From Bacteroidaceae bacterium (lineage in GTDB: Bacteria > Bacteroidota > Bacteroidia > Bacteroidales > Bacteroidaceae), in assembly GCA_016286165.1 (NCBI GenBank), contig JAEESE010000009.1:62001-126000 (forward strand): a DNA stretch of 64,000 nucleotides, given 5' to 3'. Shown one piece after another: positions 37,065 to 47,271 of this stretch (position 1 is its first letter; every line of letters begins with the position of its first letter). The notes under the pieces are model-generated. The model was not told the origin of the DNA. It searched no databases and saw only the letters and a list, made by a program, of their open reading frames with translations. Made by a program: the position numbers and the translations under genes.

Positions 37065-40000
37065 ATGCTTTCCTCCGCTCCTCTCTCTCAATCTCAATTC
37101 GGGATTTACGTAGAATGTGCAAGCCACGCTGGCGAGGCATACTACAACCTGCCGTATATATACGTCCTCGACCCAAGCCTCGACGGCGAGCGTCTATGCC
37201 GCGCAATAGAAACAGCTGTGCAGGCTCACCCTACACTCTTTACCAGAATCAGCGTCAACGATGAGGGTGAACCCTTGCAGACCGTGGACGACACGGAATC
37301 TTTCTCCATTCAAATCGAGGTTATCGATGAGCTTGAACCGATGAAGGCTCAGCTCGTGGTGCCTTTCGACCTCATGGGCGGACGCCTCTTCCGCATGCGT
37401 TTGCTACGGGATTCGTCACATTATTATCTGTTTATCGACTATCATCATATTATCGCTGATGGTACGTCGATGAGCTTGATGCTTAAGGATATAGACAGGG
37501 CCTATAAGGGGGAAATGCTGGAACCTGAGATGTGGACGATGGCTCAGCAGGCGCAGACGGAAGTGGAGGAGAGGCAGGCAGAGGCTTTCGATGAGGCTAA
37601 GCGGTGGTACGCCCAGAACTTCGACTGTGCTGACACGTTCACTCAGTTACTTCCTGACCTTGAGGGTGCAGAATACCTCGAAGACAGTCTTGTGAGGGTG
37701 TTGGGCATTGAGATGGAACGGGTCGATGATTTCTGCCGCAAGACAGGGATTTTCCGTAGCTCGTTGTTCACTGCCGCATACGCGTTCCTGCTGGCTAAAT
37801 ATAATAATGAGCAGGAGTCGCTATTCACAACGGTTTACAACGGAAGAAAGGATAAATCTCTAAGTCGTACAGTTGGAATGTTCGTGAAGACCTTTCCCGT
37901 ATATTCCAAGTTCACTGCAGACACGTCAGTAGTAGATTTCCTGCGTGCCGGCCAGCAGCAGATGAGCGGCTGTCGCGAGCACGATGTGTATAGCTTCGGT
38001 GACATAGTCAACGATCTGGGACTTCAGAGTAATTCTATGTTCGCCTGGCATGGCATGCTTTTCGCAAATGAGAAAATGGGCGGGTTGCCTATGCAGACCG
38101 TGCGTATCGGCAATAGCACCCTCGATGCTTCGCTCTACCTGAAGGCTTTCATACATAATGGAGCTTACCATATCAAGGCCGAATACAATGCCAACGAGTA
38201 TTCAGCCCAGCTCATCGCACAATTCCTCGAAAGCTATGAGGCTGTTGTCGAAGGTTTCATGACAAGAGAGTACCTGCGCGATGTCAATATCACCACCGAA
38301 GCGCAGGTGGAAACGCTCGACAGTTTCAATCAAAATGATGTTGATTATGACGACACTCAGACCATAGTCTCACTGTTCCGTAAGCAGGCAGCTGCAACGC
38401 CACGCAATGTCGCAGTAGTGTATAAAGACAAGCAATACACTTACGATGATGTCGATAAGATGAGCGATAACATAGCTTCGCTAATCGCTTCGAAAGGTCT
38501 GGGCGCAGAGGATGTAGTGTCGGTAATCATCCCTCGGTGTGAATGGATGGCCATAGCTTCCTTGGGCATATTGAAAGCAGGCTGTGCTTATCAGCCGCTT
38601 GATCCCACCTATCCTAAAGAGCGTCTGAACTTTATGATGCAGGACGCCAATGCTAAGTTGCTGATAGCCGATGAGGAGTTGCGGCAACTTGTAGATGAAT
38701 ATCAAGGTGATGTTGTGCTGACAAAGGAGCTTGGTCAGTGTACTGTTGCACAGAAGCCTACGCCGCCGACTCCCGCATCTCTCTTCATCTTGCTTTACAC
38801 TTCAGGTTCGACGGGCGTACCGAAGGGCTGCCAGCTCACACATGCTAACCTCGTGGCCTTCTGCCACTGGTATCAGCACTTCTACAACCTGAGCCCCGAG
38901 CATCGCGTGGCTGCTTACGCCAGCTATGGTTTCGATGCTTGCATGATGGATATGTATCCAGCTCTCACATGCGGAGCAAGTCTTCACATCGTACCTGAAG
39001 AGCTACGTCTCGACCTCATCGCGCTCAACGACTACTTCGAGAAGAACGGAATCACTCATTCCTTCATGACGACGCAGGTTGGCTATCAGTTTGCCACGAG
39101 CATCGAGAATCATTCTTTGCTCAACCTCTCGACGGGAGGCGAGAAACTCGCTGCCATCACACCACCCACGGATTACAACTTCTTTAATATTTACGGTCCG
39201 ACAGAAACCACCGTGCTCATCACTTCCTATCAGGTGACGCATAAGATGAAGGAGATCCCCATTGGTAAGGCTATAGAGAACATTCGATTGTATATCGTCG
39301 ATCCGCAAGGCCATCGTCTGCCTGTAGGCGCTGCCGGCGAGCTTTGGGTGAGCGGACCTCAGGTGAGTCGTGGCTATTTGAATCGCCCTGAGAAGACGGC
39401 AGAATTGTATGTCCCGAATCAATTTGCCGATGATTTTAAATATGCTCGCATATATCGCACGGGAGACATAGTCCGCTATTTGCCAGATGGAAATATCCAA
39501 TTCGTCGGCCGTCGCGACGGGCAAGTGAAGATACGTGGTTTCCGCATTGAGCTCAAAGAGGTAGAGGCAATTATCCGTGAGTTCCCGGGCATCAAGGACG
39601 CCACAGTGCAAGCCTTCGACGAAGAAGGAGGGGGCAAATTTATTGCGGCCTATATCGTCGGTGACGAGAAGATTGACATCGAGGCTCTGAATAACTTCAT
39701 CCTTGACCAAAAACCGCCTTATATGGTGCCTGCCGTGACGATGCAAATAGACGCTATACCATTGAACCAAAACCAAAAGGTAAATAAGCGTGCACTGCCA
39801 AAGCCTGAGAAGAAGTCAACGGCGGTTGAAGAGAGCAACGTTCCTATGAATGTCCTCGAGGAAGAACTACACGAGATTATAGCCAGCATAGTGAACAACA
39901 AGGATTTTGGCATAACCACTGTACTTGGCTATGCCGGTCTTACTTCAATCTCTGCTATTAAGCTGGCCGTGCAGATAAACAAACGCTACGGCGTAACACT

Positions 40001-43000
40001 TGACTCCAAGTCGCTCGTCAAGACAGGAACGCTTCAAACAATCGAGAATGAGATTCTCACTTCACTCCTTGAAGCAAAGGACGCACCCGCTCCCATTCAT
40101 GACAAAGAGGCCAGTCCTTCCAAGTCTCAGGGGAAAGTGGCTATATCTTATGCGCAAACAGGTGTTTACTTTGATTGCTTGAAAGATCCCACGTCCACTA
40201 TTTATAATATTCCTTATCTCCTCACCTATCCCGAGGGCGTTGATGCAGAACGATTAGCAGAGATGGTGAAACGTGTGGTGGAGAGTCATCCAGAATTAGG
40301 CGTGCATTTCACCACAGAAGGCGACACCATCATTCAAACCACCGAAGGTGCCGTGCCGGTGAAAGTGCCTATTACCACGATGTCCGATGAACAGCTCGTC
40401 ACTTACAAGAATGAGTTCGTTCAACCTTTCAACCTTCAGAAAGCGCCTCTCTATAGGCTCGAAGTGGTAAAAACGGAAAGCGCCGTACATCTTTTGTTGG
40501 ACTTCCATCATCTTATCTTCGATGGCGGATCGGCGGACTTGTTCATTCGTCAAATAGGTAACGCACTCGAAGGTGCTGCGATTGAACCTGAAACCTATAC
40601 TTATCTCGACTTTGTTGCCGACCAACAGGCTTCAGAGGATAGCGATGACTTTCGTCAGGCACAGCAGTTCTTTGCCGAGCGCCTTCAGACCTGTGAGGGT
40701 GCGAGCGAGATACCGGCCGATCTCCCCAAGACCGACCAACAAGGCTTTATCGGTGAGGCAGTCTGCAAACCTGATTACGAGCGTGCCACAGCCTTCTGCC
40801 GGCAGCAAGAGATTACACCAGCCCATCTTTTCCTGGCTGCCACGGCCTATGTTGTTTCACGCTACACGAATAACCGAGAAGCATTCCTCTGCACAGTCAG
40901 CAGCGGTCGTTCAAACCTCAAGATTTCTGATACTGTCGGTATGTTCGTCAACACTTTGGCACTCGGACTCAACATTGATGATGTCGATGTAGCCCGTTTC
41001 CTCCAACAGGTCAGTAAGACTTTCGACGAGACATTACGCCACGAGGATTATCCCTTTGCACGCGTAGCCACAGACTATGGTTTCCGTCCCGCTATAGCCT
41101 ACGCCTATCAGGTCGGAGTGCTTTCGCAATACACTGTTCATGGAAAGCCCGTTGGTCAGGAGCTGTTGGAATTGAATGTACCCAAATTCAAGATAAACAT
41201 AAAGATAGAATCGCGCGGAGTCGTCGTTCAGTACGACGATTCGCTCTACTCTCATCGTTTGGCTGAGGGTATAGCCGAGAGCATCGTTGCTGTGGCCGAA
41301 CATATGATGGCGCAACCCCAGACCTCCGTGCGCAAGCTCTCTATCGTCAGCGCCCGTCAGGAGCAGGAACTAAGCCATCTGCGTCAGGTGGCCACGGGCG
41401 AAGCGCCTTTCCGCTTATTCCACGAATGCATCCATCATTTTGCCCAAGAGCACCCGGAGCAGGACGCACTCGTAGCTGTCGATGCTACTTATTCATACCA
41501 TGAGATGGACAAACTTACAGACCGCATAGCTGCTGCCCTACGTGCTCGTGGTGTGAAAGAACGCGACCGTGTGGCGTTGCTGCTGCCGCGTACTAGCCGT
41601 CTCATTCTTTCGCTCTTCGGCGTACTTAAGGCAGGAGCCGCTTATATTCCTTGCGACCCCGAATATCCTGCCGACCGCATCCACCTCATCCTAGAGGACA
41701 GTGAAGCTCGTTACATCATCACTACTGCTGACCGCCTCTCCATGGTTCCTGCAGACAAGGCCATCGACGTAGAGGAACTGCTAAATAGTTCCATAAGCTG
41801 CAATGGTATCTCAGTCGACATCACCCCCGATGACCTTGCCTATCTTATCTACACCTCAGGTTCCACAGGACGTCCCAAGGGCGTCATGCTACGCCACGAA
41901 GGCATCTGCAACTACCTCTATGGGCATCCCGCCAATGTCTTCGCAAATGCTGTATTAACGGATGCCGAGCGCATTCTCAGTGTGACTACCATCTCGTTCG
42001 ACGCTGCCCTCCAGGACATCGGTATGGCTTATTTCAACGGCAAGACGCTAATTGTTGCCACTGAGGAACAGGCCAACAACCCGCTTGACTTGGCACGTCT
42101 CATCCGCGACCAACGTATCAATATGGTTTCTGGCACACCTTCACGCTGGCAAACCTGGCTCACGAGCGATGACTTCTGTCAGGCTCTTGCTGACGTCAGG
42201 ATCTGTCGTGCAGGCGGCGAGAAGTTCTCCGACCAGTTGCTCGCGCAGATGCGTGGTGTCACGCGTGCGCGTATCTTTAATTGTTATGGTCCTACGGAAA
42301 TCACTGTAGCTTCCAACAACAAGGAACTGACGCATGCCGAGATAGTAACAGTAGGCAAACCGCAATTGAACGTCAAGGAGTTTATTGTTGACAGCGATGG
42401 CAACGAACTGCCCGTAGGCGTCGTTGGCGAGCTTTACATCGGTGGCCGCGGGGTGGCTCGAGGTTACAACAACCTCGACGATATGACACGAGAACGCTTT
42501 GCCGACTACCACGGCGTGCGTATCTACAAGTCGGGCGACTATGCCCGTTGGCTGCCCGATGGTGATGTAGTCATTCTCGGCCGCACAGACCATCAGATTA
42601 AATTGCGCGGTCTGCGTATTGAACTGGGTGAAATCGAGAATGTTATGCTTAAGGTGCCTGGTATCGAGAAAGTCGTCATCATCATCCGTAAGCTGGGCGG
42701 CAAGGAGCACCTCTGTGCATACTACACCGCCGACCATGAGATAGCACATGACGCCCTCAAAGCCGAGATTTCCAAGAGCCTCACACAGTACATGGTGCCC
42801 ACAGCCTACCTGCAGCTGGCCGCCATGCCAATGACGCCCAACGGCAAGACCGATGTTAAGGCTTTGCCTGAACCGCAGTTGGCCATCACCTCTGCCTATG
42901 AGGCTCCTGCCAATGCCACCGAGAGCACCTTCTGTGATATTTTTGCCAACATCCTGCAGATGGACAAGGTGGGTGCTACCGACAACTTCTTCGAGTTGGG

Positions 43001-44339
43001 TGGCACTTCGCTGGTGGTCACACGTGTCATCATCGAAGCCGACAAGGCAGGCCTTCACGTAGCCTACGGCGATGTCTTTGCCAATCCTACGCCGCGCCAG
43101 TTGGCAGCTTTAATCACTGGAGATTTGGAAGAGTCCGAGAAAACAGGCGATGAAGTCAGTACCTTCGACTATACAGCTATAGATAACCTGCTTTCTCATA
43201 ATACTCTTGCAGCCTTCCGTAAAGGTGAGCGTCAAAGTCTCGGCAATGTGTTATTGACAGGCGCAACAGGTTTTCTTGGCATACACATCCTGCGTGAACT
43301 CATTGATTCTGACGCTGAAACTATCTACTGCCTCGTGCGTGGTAAGACGCAGGAAGCTGCCGAACGACGGTTGCGTACGCTCCTATACTACTATTTCGCC
43401 GACGCTTTTAAGGATATCTTTGGTTCCCGCTTGCGCATTGTCTTGGGCGATGTCACTGAAAACCTTATAGATAAGCTCTCACCTCTAAGCCCTCAACCTT
43501 CAACCATCATCAATTGTGCTGCTGTGGTTAAGCATTTCAGCGAGGGTACTGAGATTGAGGACGTCAATATTGGTGGCGCTAAGCGTTGCGTTGATTACTG
43601 CCTCAGCACAGGTGCCCGGCTTATCCACATCTCAACGGCCAGTACGCGCGGCCTGTGGGCAGGCGAAGTCAAGAACGAGACCTTTACAGAACAGCGCCTT
43701 TATATGGGGCAGTTCCTCGGCAATAAGTACATCTACTCCAAGTTCATGGCTGAGCGTCTTATCCTTGATGCCGTGGCTTTGCATGGGTTAAATGCCAAGA
43801 TTATGCGCGTTGGCAACCTCGCAGCCCGCTCTACCGACGGCGAGTTCCAAGCCAACTTCTCCACCAATTCGTTCATGGGACGCATCAAGGTCTACAATAT
43901 GCTTGGCTGCTGCCCTTATGCCATGCGCAACAAGCGTGTGGAGTTCTCACCCATCAACGAGGTTTCGGAAGCTATCATTCTATTGGCATCAACGCCCTCA
44001 GCCTGCTGCGTATTCCATCCTTACAATATCCACACACAATTCCTTGGCGACGTGTTGATGGGACTTACTTCTGTCGGCGACGGTGTGCGTTTCGTGGAAC
44101 AGGAAGAGTTTGCTGCAGCCATGGACGAAGCTAAGGGTGACCCGACGAAGGCTCGTCAGATGTCCAGTCTCCTTGCTTATCAGGATATGGCACACGGACA
44201 GAAGACAACAGATGTTAACCGAGACAATGACTATACCACCCAGGTGCTTTATCGCCTAGGCTTCGCGTGGTCGCCCACATCGTGGGATTATGTAGAACGC
44301 ATGCTTACCGCCATAGGGGGCTTCGGCTTCTTTGAATAA
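37065..44339 (+). CDS. Nonribosomal peptide synthetase, predicted C-A-T-C-A-T-R (terminal thioester reductase)
   Basis: C motifs HHIIADG and HHLIFDG; A motifs LLYTSGSTGVPKG and LIYTSGSTGRPKG, NIYGPTETT and NCYGPTEIT; T motifs GLTSIS and DNFFELGGTSL; R motif NVLLTGATGFLGIHILRELI. Confidence 0.95.
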   Translation: MLSSAPLSQSQFGIYVECASHAGEAYYNLPYIYVLDPSLDGERLCRAIETAVQAHPTLFTRISVNDEGEPLQTVDDTESFSIQIEVIDELEPMKAQLVVPFDLMGGRLFRMRLLRDSSHYYLFIDYHHIIADGTSMSLMLKDIDRAYKGEMLEPEMWTMAQQAQTEVEERQAEAFDEAKRWYAQNFDCADTFTQLLPDLEGAEYLEDSLVRVLGIEMERVDDFCRKTGIFRSSLFTAAYAFLLAKYNNEQESLFTTVYNGRKDKSLSRTVGMFVKTFPVYSKFTADTSVVDFLRAGQQQMSGCREHDVYSFGDIVNDLGLQSNSMFAWHGMLFANEKMGGLPMQTVRIGNSTLDASLYLKAFIHNGAYHIKAEYNANEYSAQLIAQFLESYEAVVEGFMTREYLRDVNITTEAQVETLDSFNQNDVDYDDTQTIVSLFRKQAAATPRNVAVVYKDKQYTYDDVDKMSDNIASLIASKGLGAEDVVSVIIPRCEWMAIASLGILKAGCAYQPLDPTYPKERLNFMMQDANAKLLIADEELRQLVDEYQGDVVLTKELGQCTVAQKPTPPTPASLFILLYTSGSTGVPKGCQLTHANLVAFCHWYQHFYNLSPEHRVAAYASYGFDACMMDMYPALTCGASLHIVPEELRLDLIALNDYFEKNGITHSFMTTQVGYQFATSIENHSLLNLSTGGEKLAAITPPTDYNFFNIYGPTETTVLITSYQVTHKMKEIPIGKAIENIRLYIVDPQGHRLPVGAAGELWVSGPQVSRGYLNRPEKTAELYVPNQFADDFKYARIYRTGDIVRYLPDGNIQFVGRRDGQVKIRGFRIELKEVEAIIREFPGIKDATVQAFDEEGGGKFIAAYIVGDEKIDIEALNNFILDQKPPYMVPAVTMQIDAIPLNQNQKVNKRALPKPEKKSTAVEESNVPMNVLEEELHEIIASIVNNKDFGITTVLGYAGLTSISAIKLAVQINKRYGVTLDSKSLVKTGTLQTIENEILTSLLEAKDAPAPIHDKEASPSKSQGKVAISYAQTGVYFDCLKDPTSTIYNIPYLLTYPEGVDAERLAEMVKRVVESHPELGVHFTTEGDTIIQTTEGAVPVKVPITTMSDEQLVTYKNEFVQPFNLQKAPLYRLEVVKTESAVHLLLDFHHLIFDGGSADLFIRQIGNALEGAAIEPETYTYLDFVADQQASEDSDDFRQAQQFFAERLQTCEGASEIPADLPKTDQQGFIGEAVCKPDYERATAFCRQQEITPAHLFLAATAYVVSRYTNNREAFLCTVSSGRSNLKISDTVGMFVNTLALGLNIDDVDVARFLQQVSKTFDETLRHEDYPFARVATDYGFRPAIAYAYQVGVLSQYTVHGKPVGQELLELNVPKFKINIKIESRGVVVQYDDSLYSHRLAEGIAESIVAVAEHMMAQPQTSVRKLSIVSARQEQELSHLRQVATGEAPFRLFHECIHHFAQEHPEQDALVAVDATYSYHEMDKLTDRIAAALRARGVKERDRVALLLPRTSRLILSLFGVLKAGAAYIPCDPEYPADRIHLILEDSEARYIITTADRLSMVPADKAIDVEELLNSSISCNGISVDITPDDLAYLIYTSGSTGRPKGVMLRHEGICNYLYGHPANVFANAVLTDAERILSVTTISFDAALQDIGMAYFNGKTLIVATEEQANNPLDLARLIRDQRINMVSGTPSRWQTWLTSDDFCQALADVRICRAGGEKFSDQLLAQMRGVTRARIFNCYGPTEITVASNNKELTHAEIVTVGKPQLNVKEFIVDSDGNELPVGVVGELYIGGRGVARGYNNLDDMTRERFADYHGVRIYKSGDYARWLPDGDVVILGRTDHQIKLRGLRIELGEIENVMLKVPGIEKVVIIIRKLGGKEHLCAYYTADHEIAHDALKAEISKSLTQYMVPTAYLQLAAMPMTPNGKTDVKALPEPQLAITSAYEAPANATESTFCDIFANILQMDKVGATDNFFELGGTSLVVTRVIIEADKAGLHVAYGDVFANPTPRQLAALITGDLEESEKTGDEVSTFDYTAIDNLLSHNTLAAFRKGERQSLGNVLLTGATGFLGIHILRELIDSDAETIYCLVRGKTQEAAERRLRTLLYYYFADAFKDIFGSRLRIVLGDVTENLIDKLSPLSPQPSTIINCAAVVKHFSEGTEIEDVNIGGAKRCVDYCLSTGARLIHISTASTRGLWAGEVKNETFTEQRLYMGQFLGNKYIYSKFMAERLILDAVALHGLNAKIMRVGNLAARSTDGEFQANFSTNSFMGRIKVYNMLGCCPYAMRNKRVEFSPINEVSEAIILLASTPSACCVFHPYNIHTQFLGDVLMGLTSVGDGVRFVEQEEFAAAMDEAKGDPTKARQMSSLLAYQDMAHGQKTTDVNRDNDYTTQVLYRLGFAWSPTSWDYVERMLTAIGGFGFFE

Positions 44340-44382
44340 TATATTTGCTGGAAATTGCATAACAATATAAACTTCAAACCTA

Positions 44383-45735
44383 ATGAAAACAATAGAATTA
44401 GACGAAGCTAAACGCCTCGTTGCTGAGGGCCAAACGTTGTCCAGATCAGAACGATTGAGATTACAGCAACAACGTCTTCGTGAGTTGGTGGCTTATGCAC
44501 GTGTCCACTCTCCCTATTTTGCCAAGCACTATGCTGGCGTGCCAGATGATTTTAAACTCACCGATCTGCCCATCACTACGAAGACCACGTTGATGGATAA
44601 TTATGACGAATGGGTGACCGACCGTCGTCTGAACCGTGCAATGGTAGAAGAGTATGTCAATCGAGATAGCAGTCATGACCAAAGTAAACTTTTAGGTGAA
44701 TATACGGCATTGCACACCTCTGGTTCTACAGGTAATCCTCTGCTGATGGTGCGCGACGACTTCCGCAATAAAATCCACGGACAACTTATAAGCCAGCGTC
44801 TCTTGGGTGGAGTGGATCCCGAAGTGTTGAACTTCCGCAAGCACAAGCGAGCCTCGTGTATCTACCTTTCCAACGGGGCTTCCAGCTATGGCGCCCTACT
44901 CCGTATGCGAGCCGCCAATCCTGGATATGAGCATCATCTCTTAGGCGTGTCCGTGCTTGACAGCATTAGTCATATCGTAGAGATTCTCAACGACTACCAG
45001 CCTGAAACTATGGCTGGCTACCCGTCGGTGATGGTCCCGCTTGCCGTTGAGCAGAAGAAGGGTAATCTGCACATCAATCTGAAGCATTTGGCCACTTCCT
45101 CAGAGATGCTCAGCGAGAAGAACTACTATCTGTTGCGCGATGCCTTCGGCTGTCCAGTTGCCAATAATTACTGTATGACCGAGGGTGGTGAGATTGCTAT
45201 GACGCACGACTGTCCCCATCTTCACATCAATGACGACTGGGTAATAATAGAGCCCGTTGACAAGGATGGGCGAGTTATCACCAATGAGGAGGAATGGTCG
45301 GAAGGTATTCTTGTGACCGATCTGACCAACTATGTACAACCTGTGATACGATATTATGTAGGCGATGTCGTGCGCATTCACCCGTCTACTTGCGACCATT
45401 GTCAGTTGCCTGTCATGGAAATCAAAGGGCGCAGTTACGATGCCTGTACGCTCGGCGGTCAGACTTTCAGCATGATAGGTCCTGACAGCGAGGCAGAGGT
45501 GTGGCCAGGCGTCTGTCGATATCAATTCGTGCAGACGTCTGAGAATACCTTGGAAGTGCGAGCCACCATTGAGGCTGGCAAGGATGCAGCCGAGGTCTTA
45601 GGTGGTTTATGCCGTCGCTTGGAAGAGGTCTTCGTCGCTCAAGGATGTCGCGACGTCACAGTGACATGGTCCACGGAACCATTCATTCCAAACAAAAAAG
45701 GTGGCAAAGTTCCACTTCTGGTCAAGCAATTTTAA
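44383..45735 (+). CDS. PaaK/CapK-like adenylate-forming ligase
   Basis: LHTSGSTGNPLLMVRDDF; ETMAGYPSVMVPLA; NNYCMTEGGEIAMTHDCPHLHIN; RYYVGDVVRI. Confidence 0.85.
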   Translation: MKTIELDEAKRLVAEGQTLSRSERLRLQQQRLRELVAYARVHSPYFAKHYAGVPDDFKLTDLPITTKTTLMDNYDEWVTDRRLNRAMVEEYVNRDSSHDQSKLLGEYTALHTSGSTGNPLLMVRDDFRNKIHGQLISQRLLGGVDPEVLNFRKHKRASCIYLSNGASSYGALLRMRAANPGYEHHLLGVSVLDSISHIVEILNDYQPETMAGYPSVMVPLAVEQKKGNLHINLKHLATSSEMLSEKNYYLLRDAFGCPVANNYCMTEGGEIAMTHDCPHLHINDDWVIIEPVDKDGRVITNEEEWSEGILVTDLTNYVQPVIRYYVGDVVRIHPSTCDHCQLPVMEIKGRSYDACTLGGQTFSMIGPDSEAEVWPGVCRYQFVQTSENTLEVRATIEAGKDAAEVLGGLCRRLEEVFVAQGCRDVTVTWSTEPFIPNKKGGKVPLLVKQF

Positions 45736-45928
45736 GAACTTTGATAATATGGAAGTTAAATGAGATAATGTAGTTTAAAGATTATACCCTAGGCCATTGT
45801 ACTCGTTTCATGTTGCTGAGACAGCGAGCAAGACATCCGTCTTCAACTCCTTTGTCTTCTTTAACTTCCTCAATAATTATCTTTCTTAACTCATTTAACT
45901 CTTATAACCTTTTACCTTTTAACCTTTT

Positions 45929-47251
45929 ATGAATAGTGATGAAAGAGCTGCGCTCACTACTGAATTTTGGCGTTATCTGTGGTCGGCCATATTGATTACG
46001 TTGTCGGGTTGCCTCGGCAACGTTGTCGATGGTATCATTGTGGGCAATCTCATAGGCGAAGACGGCGTAAGTGCCATCAATTTGTCGAAGCCCGTCATTC
46101 AGCTTATGTTCACGTTGAGCATACTTGTTGAAACGGGTGCCGGAATGTTGGTCGGCTTTGCGCTCGGTAAAAAGGATATGGTCCGTCTGCGCTATCTCTA
46201 CACTCAGTCGATGTTGGGTTGCCTGCTTATAGGATTGGCATTCACTGCTGTTGGCCTATTTGCGCCGATGCAAACGGCCAACCTCCTTTGTGACAACGAG
46301 CACCTTCTGCAGCCTACCTTAGCATATCTGCGTCCTTTGTTGCTTGGCGCACCCGCTTATCTCATGATGTGGGCAATAAGTACTATGGTGGGTGTTGACG
46401 GCAGCCCTCGTTTGGTATCGCTGGCGATTGTTATCGACAATGCTGTCAACCTGTCCCTTGACATTGTCTTCATCCAGTGCTTCGACTGGGGAATAGCCGG
46501 TTCGTCCTTGGCAACCATCGTTGGTCATCTGGTATGTATAGCCATTATGCTGCGGCACTACTGGTATAAGGACAACCATTTGCTTTTCTCATTTCAGCAT
46601 GAGAAGCCTGAGTGGGCAAACATCATCTCGCAAGGAGCCCCGCTGGCTGTGGCATCAGTGTGCTTGACACTCTTACTCTACTCGGCCAATAGCATCGTTT
46701 TGGCCACTGCAGGCCGTAGCGGTATCTTTATCTTCGCCGTATGCATGAACCTCCTTCAAATCTATAATCTCTTTCTTGCAGGTTCTTGTCGCACACTACA
46801 GTCTCTGGGTGCTATTCAGGTGGGAAAGGCTGACAATGAAGCTTTCGGCCTGATGATGCGCAAGTCGTTTGGTTTCATTACGTTGTCGATGGTCATCACT
46901 TGCACACTCGTGTGCATATTTCCTCAGTATGTCGCGGGCCTTTTCGGAGCATCTACAAATGAGGTGCTTAGCGAGTGTAACAGTGCCCTGCGCATCTTCG
47001 CTCTAAGTTTCATGCCTTTCTGCTACATCTATCTTCTTATGATTGTTTACAAGCTCTATGGCTATCACCGAATGGCATTATTCATATCCGTTGCGCTCTC
47101 GCTGACTGTCATACCCGTGATGTGGCTTGTGGCTCGGTGGGCACCCGATTACCTTTGGTATAGTTATCTCATAGCTTACGCCATAGAGGCTATAGCCATT
47201 GCACTTATTCATAAACTTGGCAATATTAAACTGACATTAAACAAATCCTAA
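45929..47251 (+). CDS. MATE family efflux transporter
   Basis: Multi-TM; GCLGNVVDGIIVGNLIGEDGVSAINLSKPVIQLMFTLSILVETGAGMLVGFALGKKD. Confidence 0.88.
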   Translation: MNSDERAALTTEFWRYLWSAILITLSGCLGNVVDGIIVGNLIGEDGVSAINLSKPVIQLMFTLSILVETGAGMLVGFALGKKDMVRLRYLYTQSMLGCLLIGLAFTAVGLFAPMQTANLLCDNEHLLQPTLAYLRPLLLGAPAYLMMWAISTMVGVDGSPRLVSLAIVIDNAVNLSLDIVFIQCFDWGIAGSSLATIVGHLVCIAIMLRHYWYKDNHLLFSFQHEKPEWANIISQGAPLAVASVCLTLLLYSANSIVLATAGRSGIFIFAVCMNLLQIYNLFLAGSCRTLQSLGAIQVGKADNEAFGLMMRKSFGFITLSMVITCTLVCIFPQYVAGLFGASTNEVLSECNSALRIFALSFMPFCYIYLLMIVYKLYGYHRMALFISVALSLTVIPVMWLVARWAPDYLWYSYLIAYAIEAIAIALIHKLGNIKLTLNKS

Positions 47252-47271
47252 TCTACAATCTTCAAATTTCT

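Noticed and set aside
42141-43058. 305-aa minus-strand ORF in the NRPS second module
   Set aside because: Antisense to a conserved adenylation/carrier region; no domain signal.
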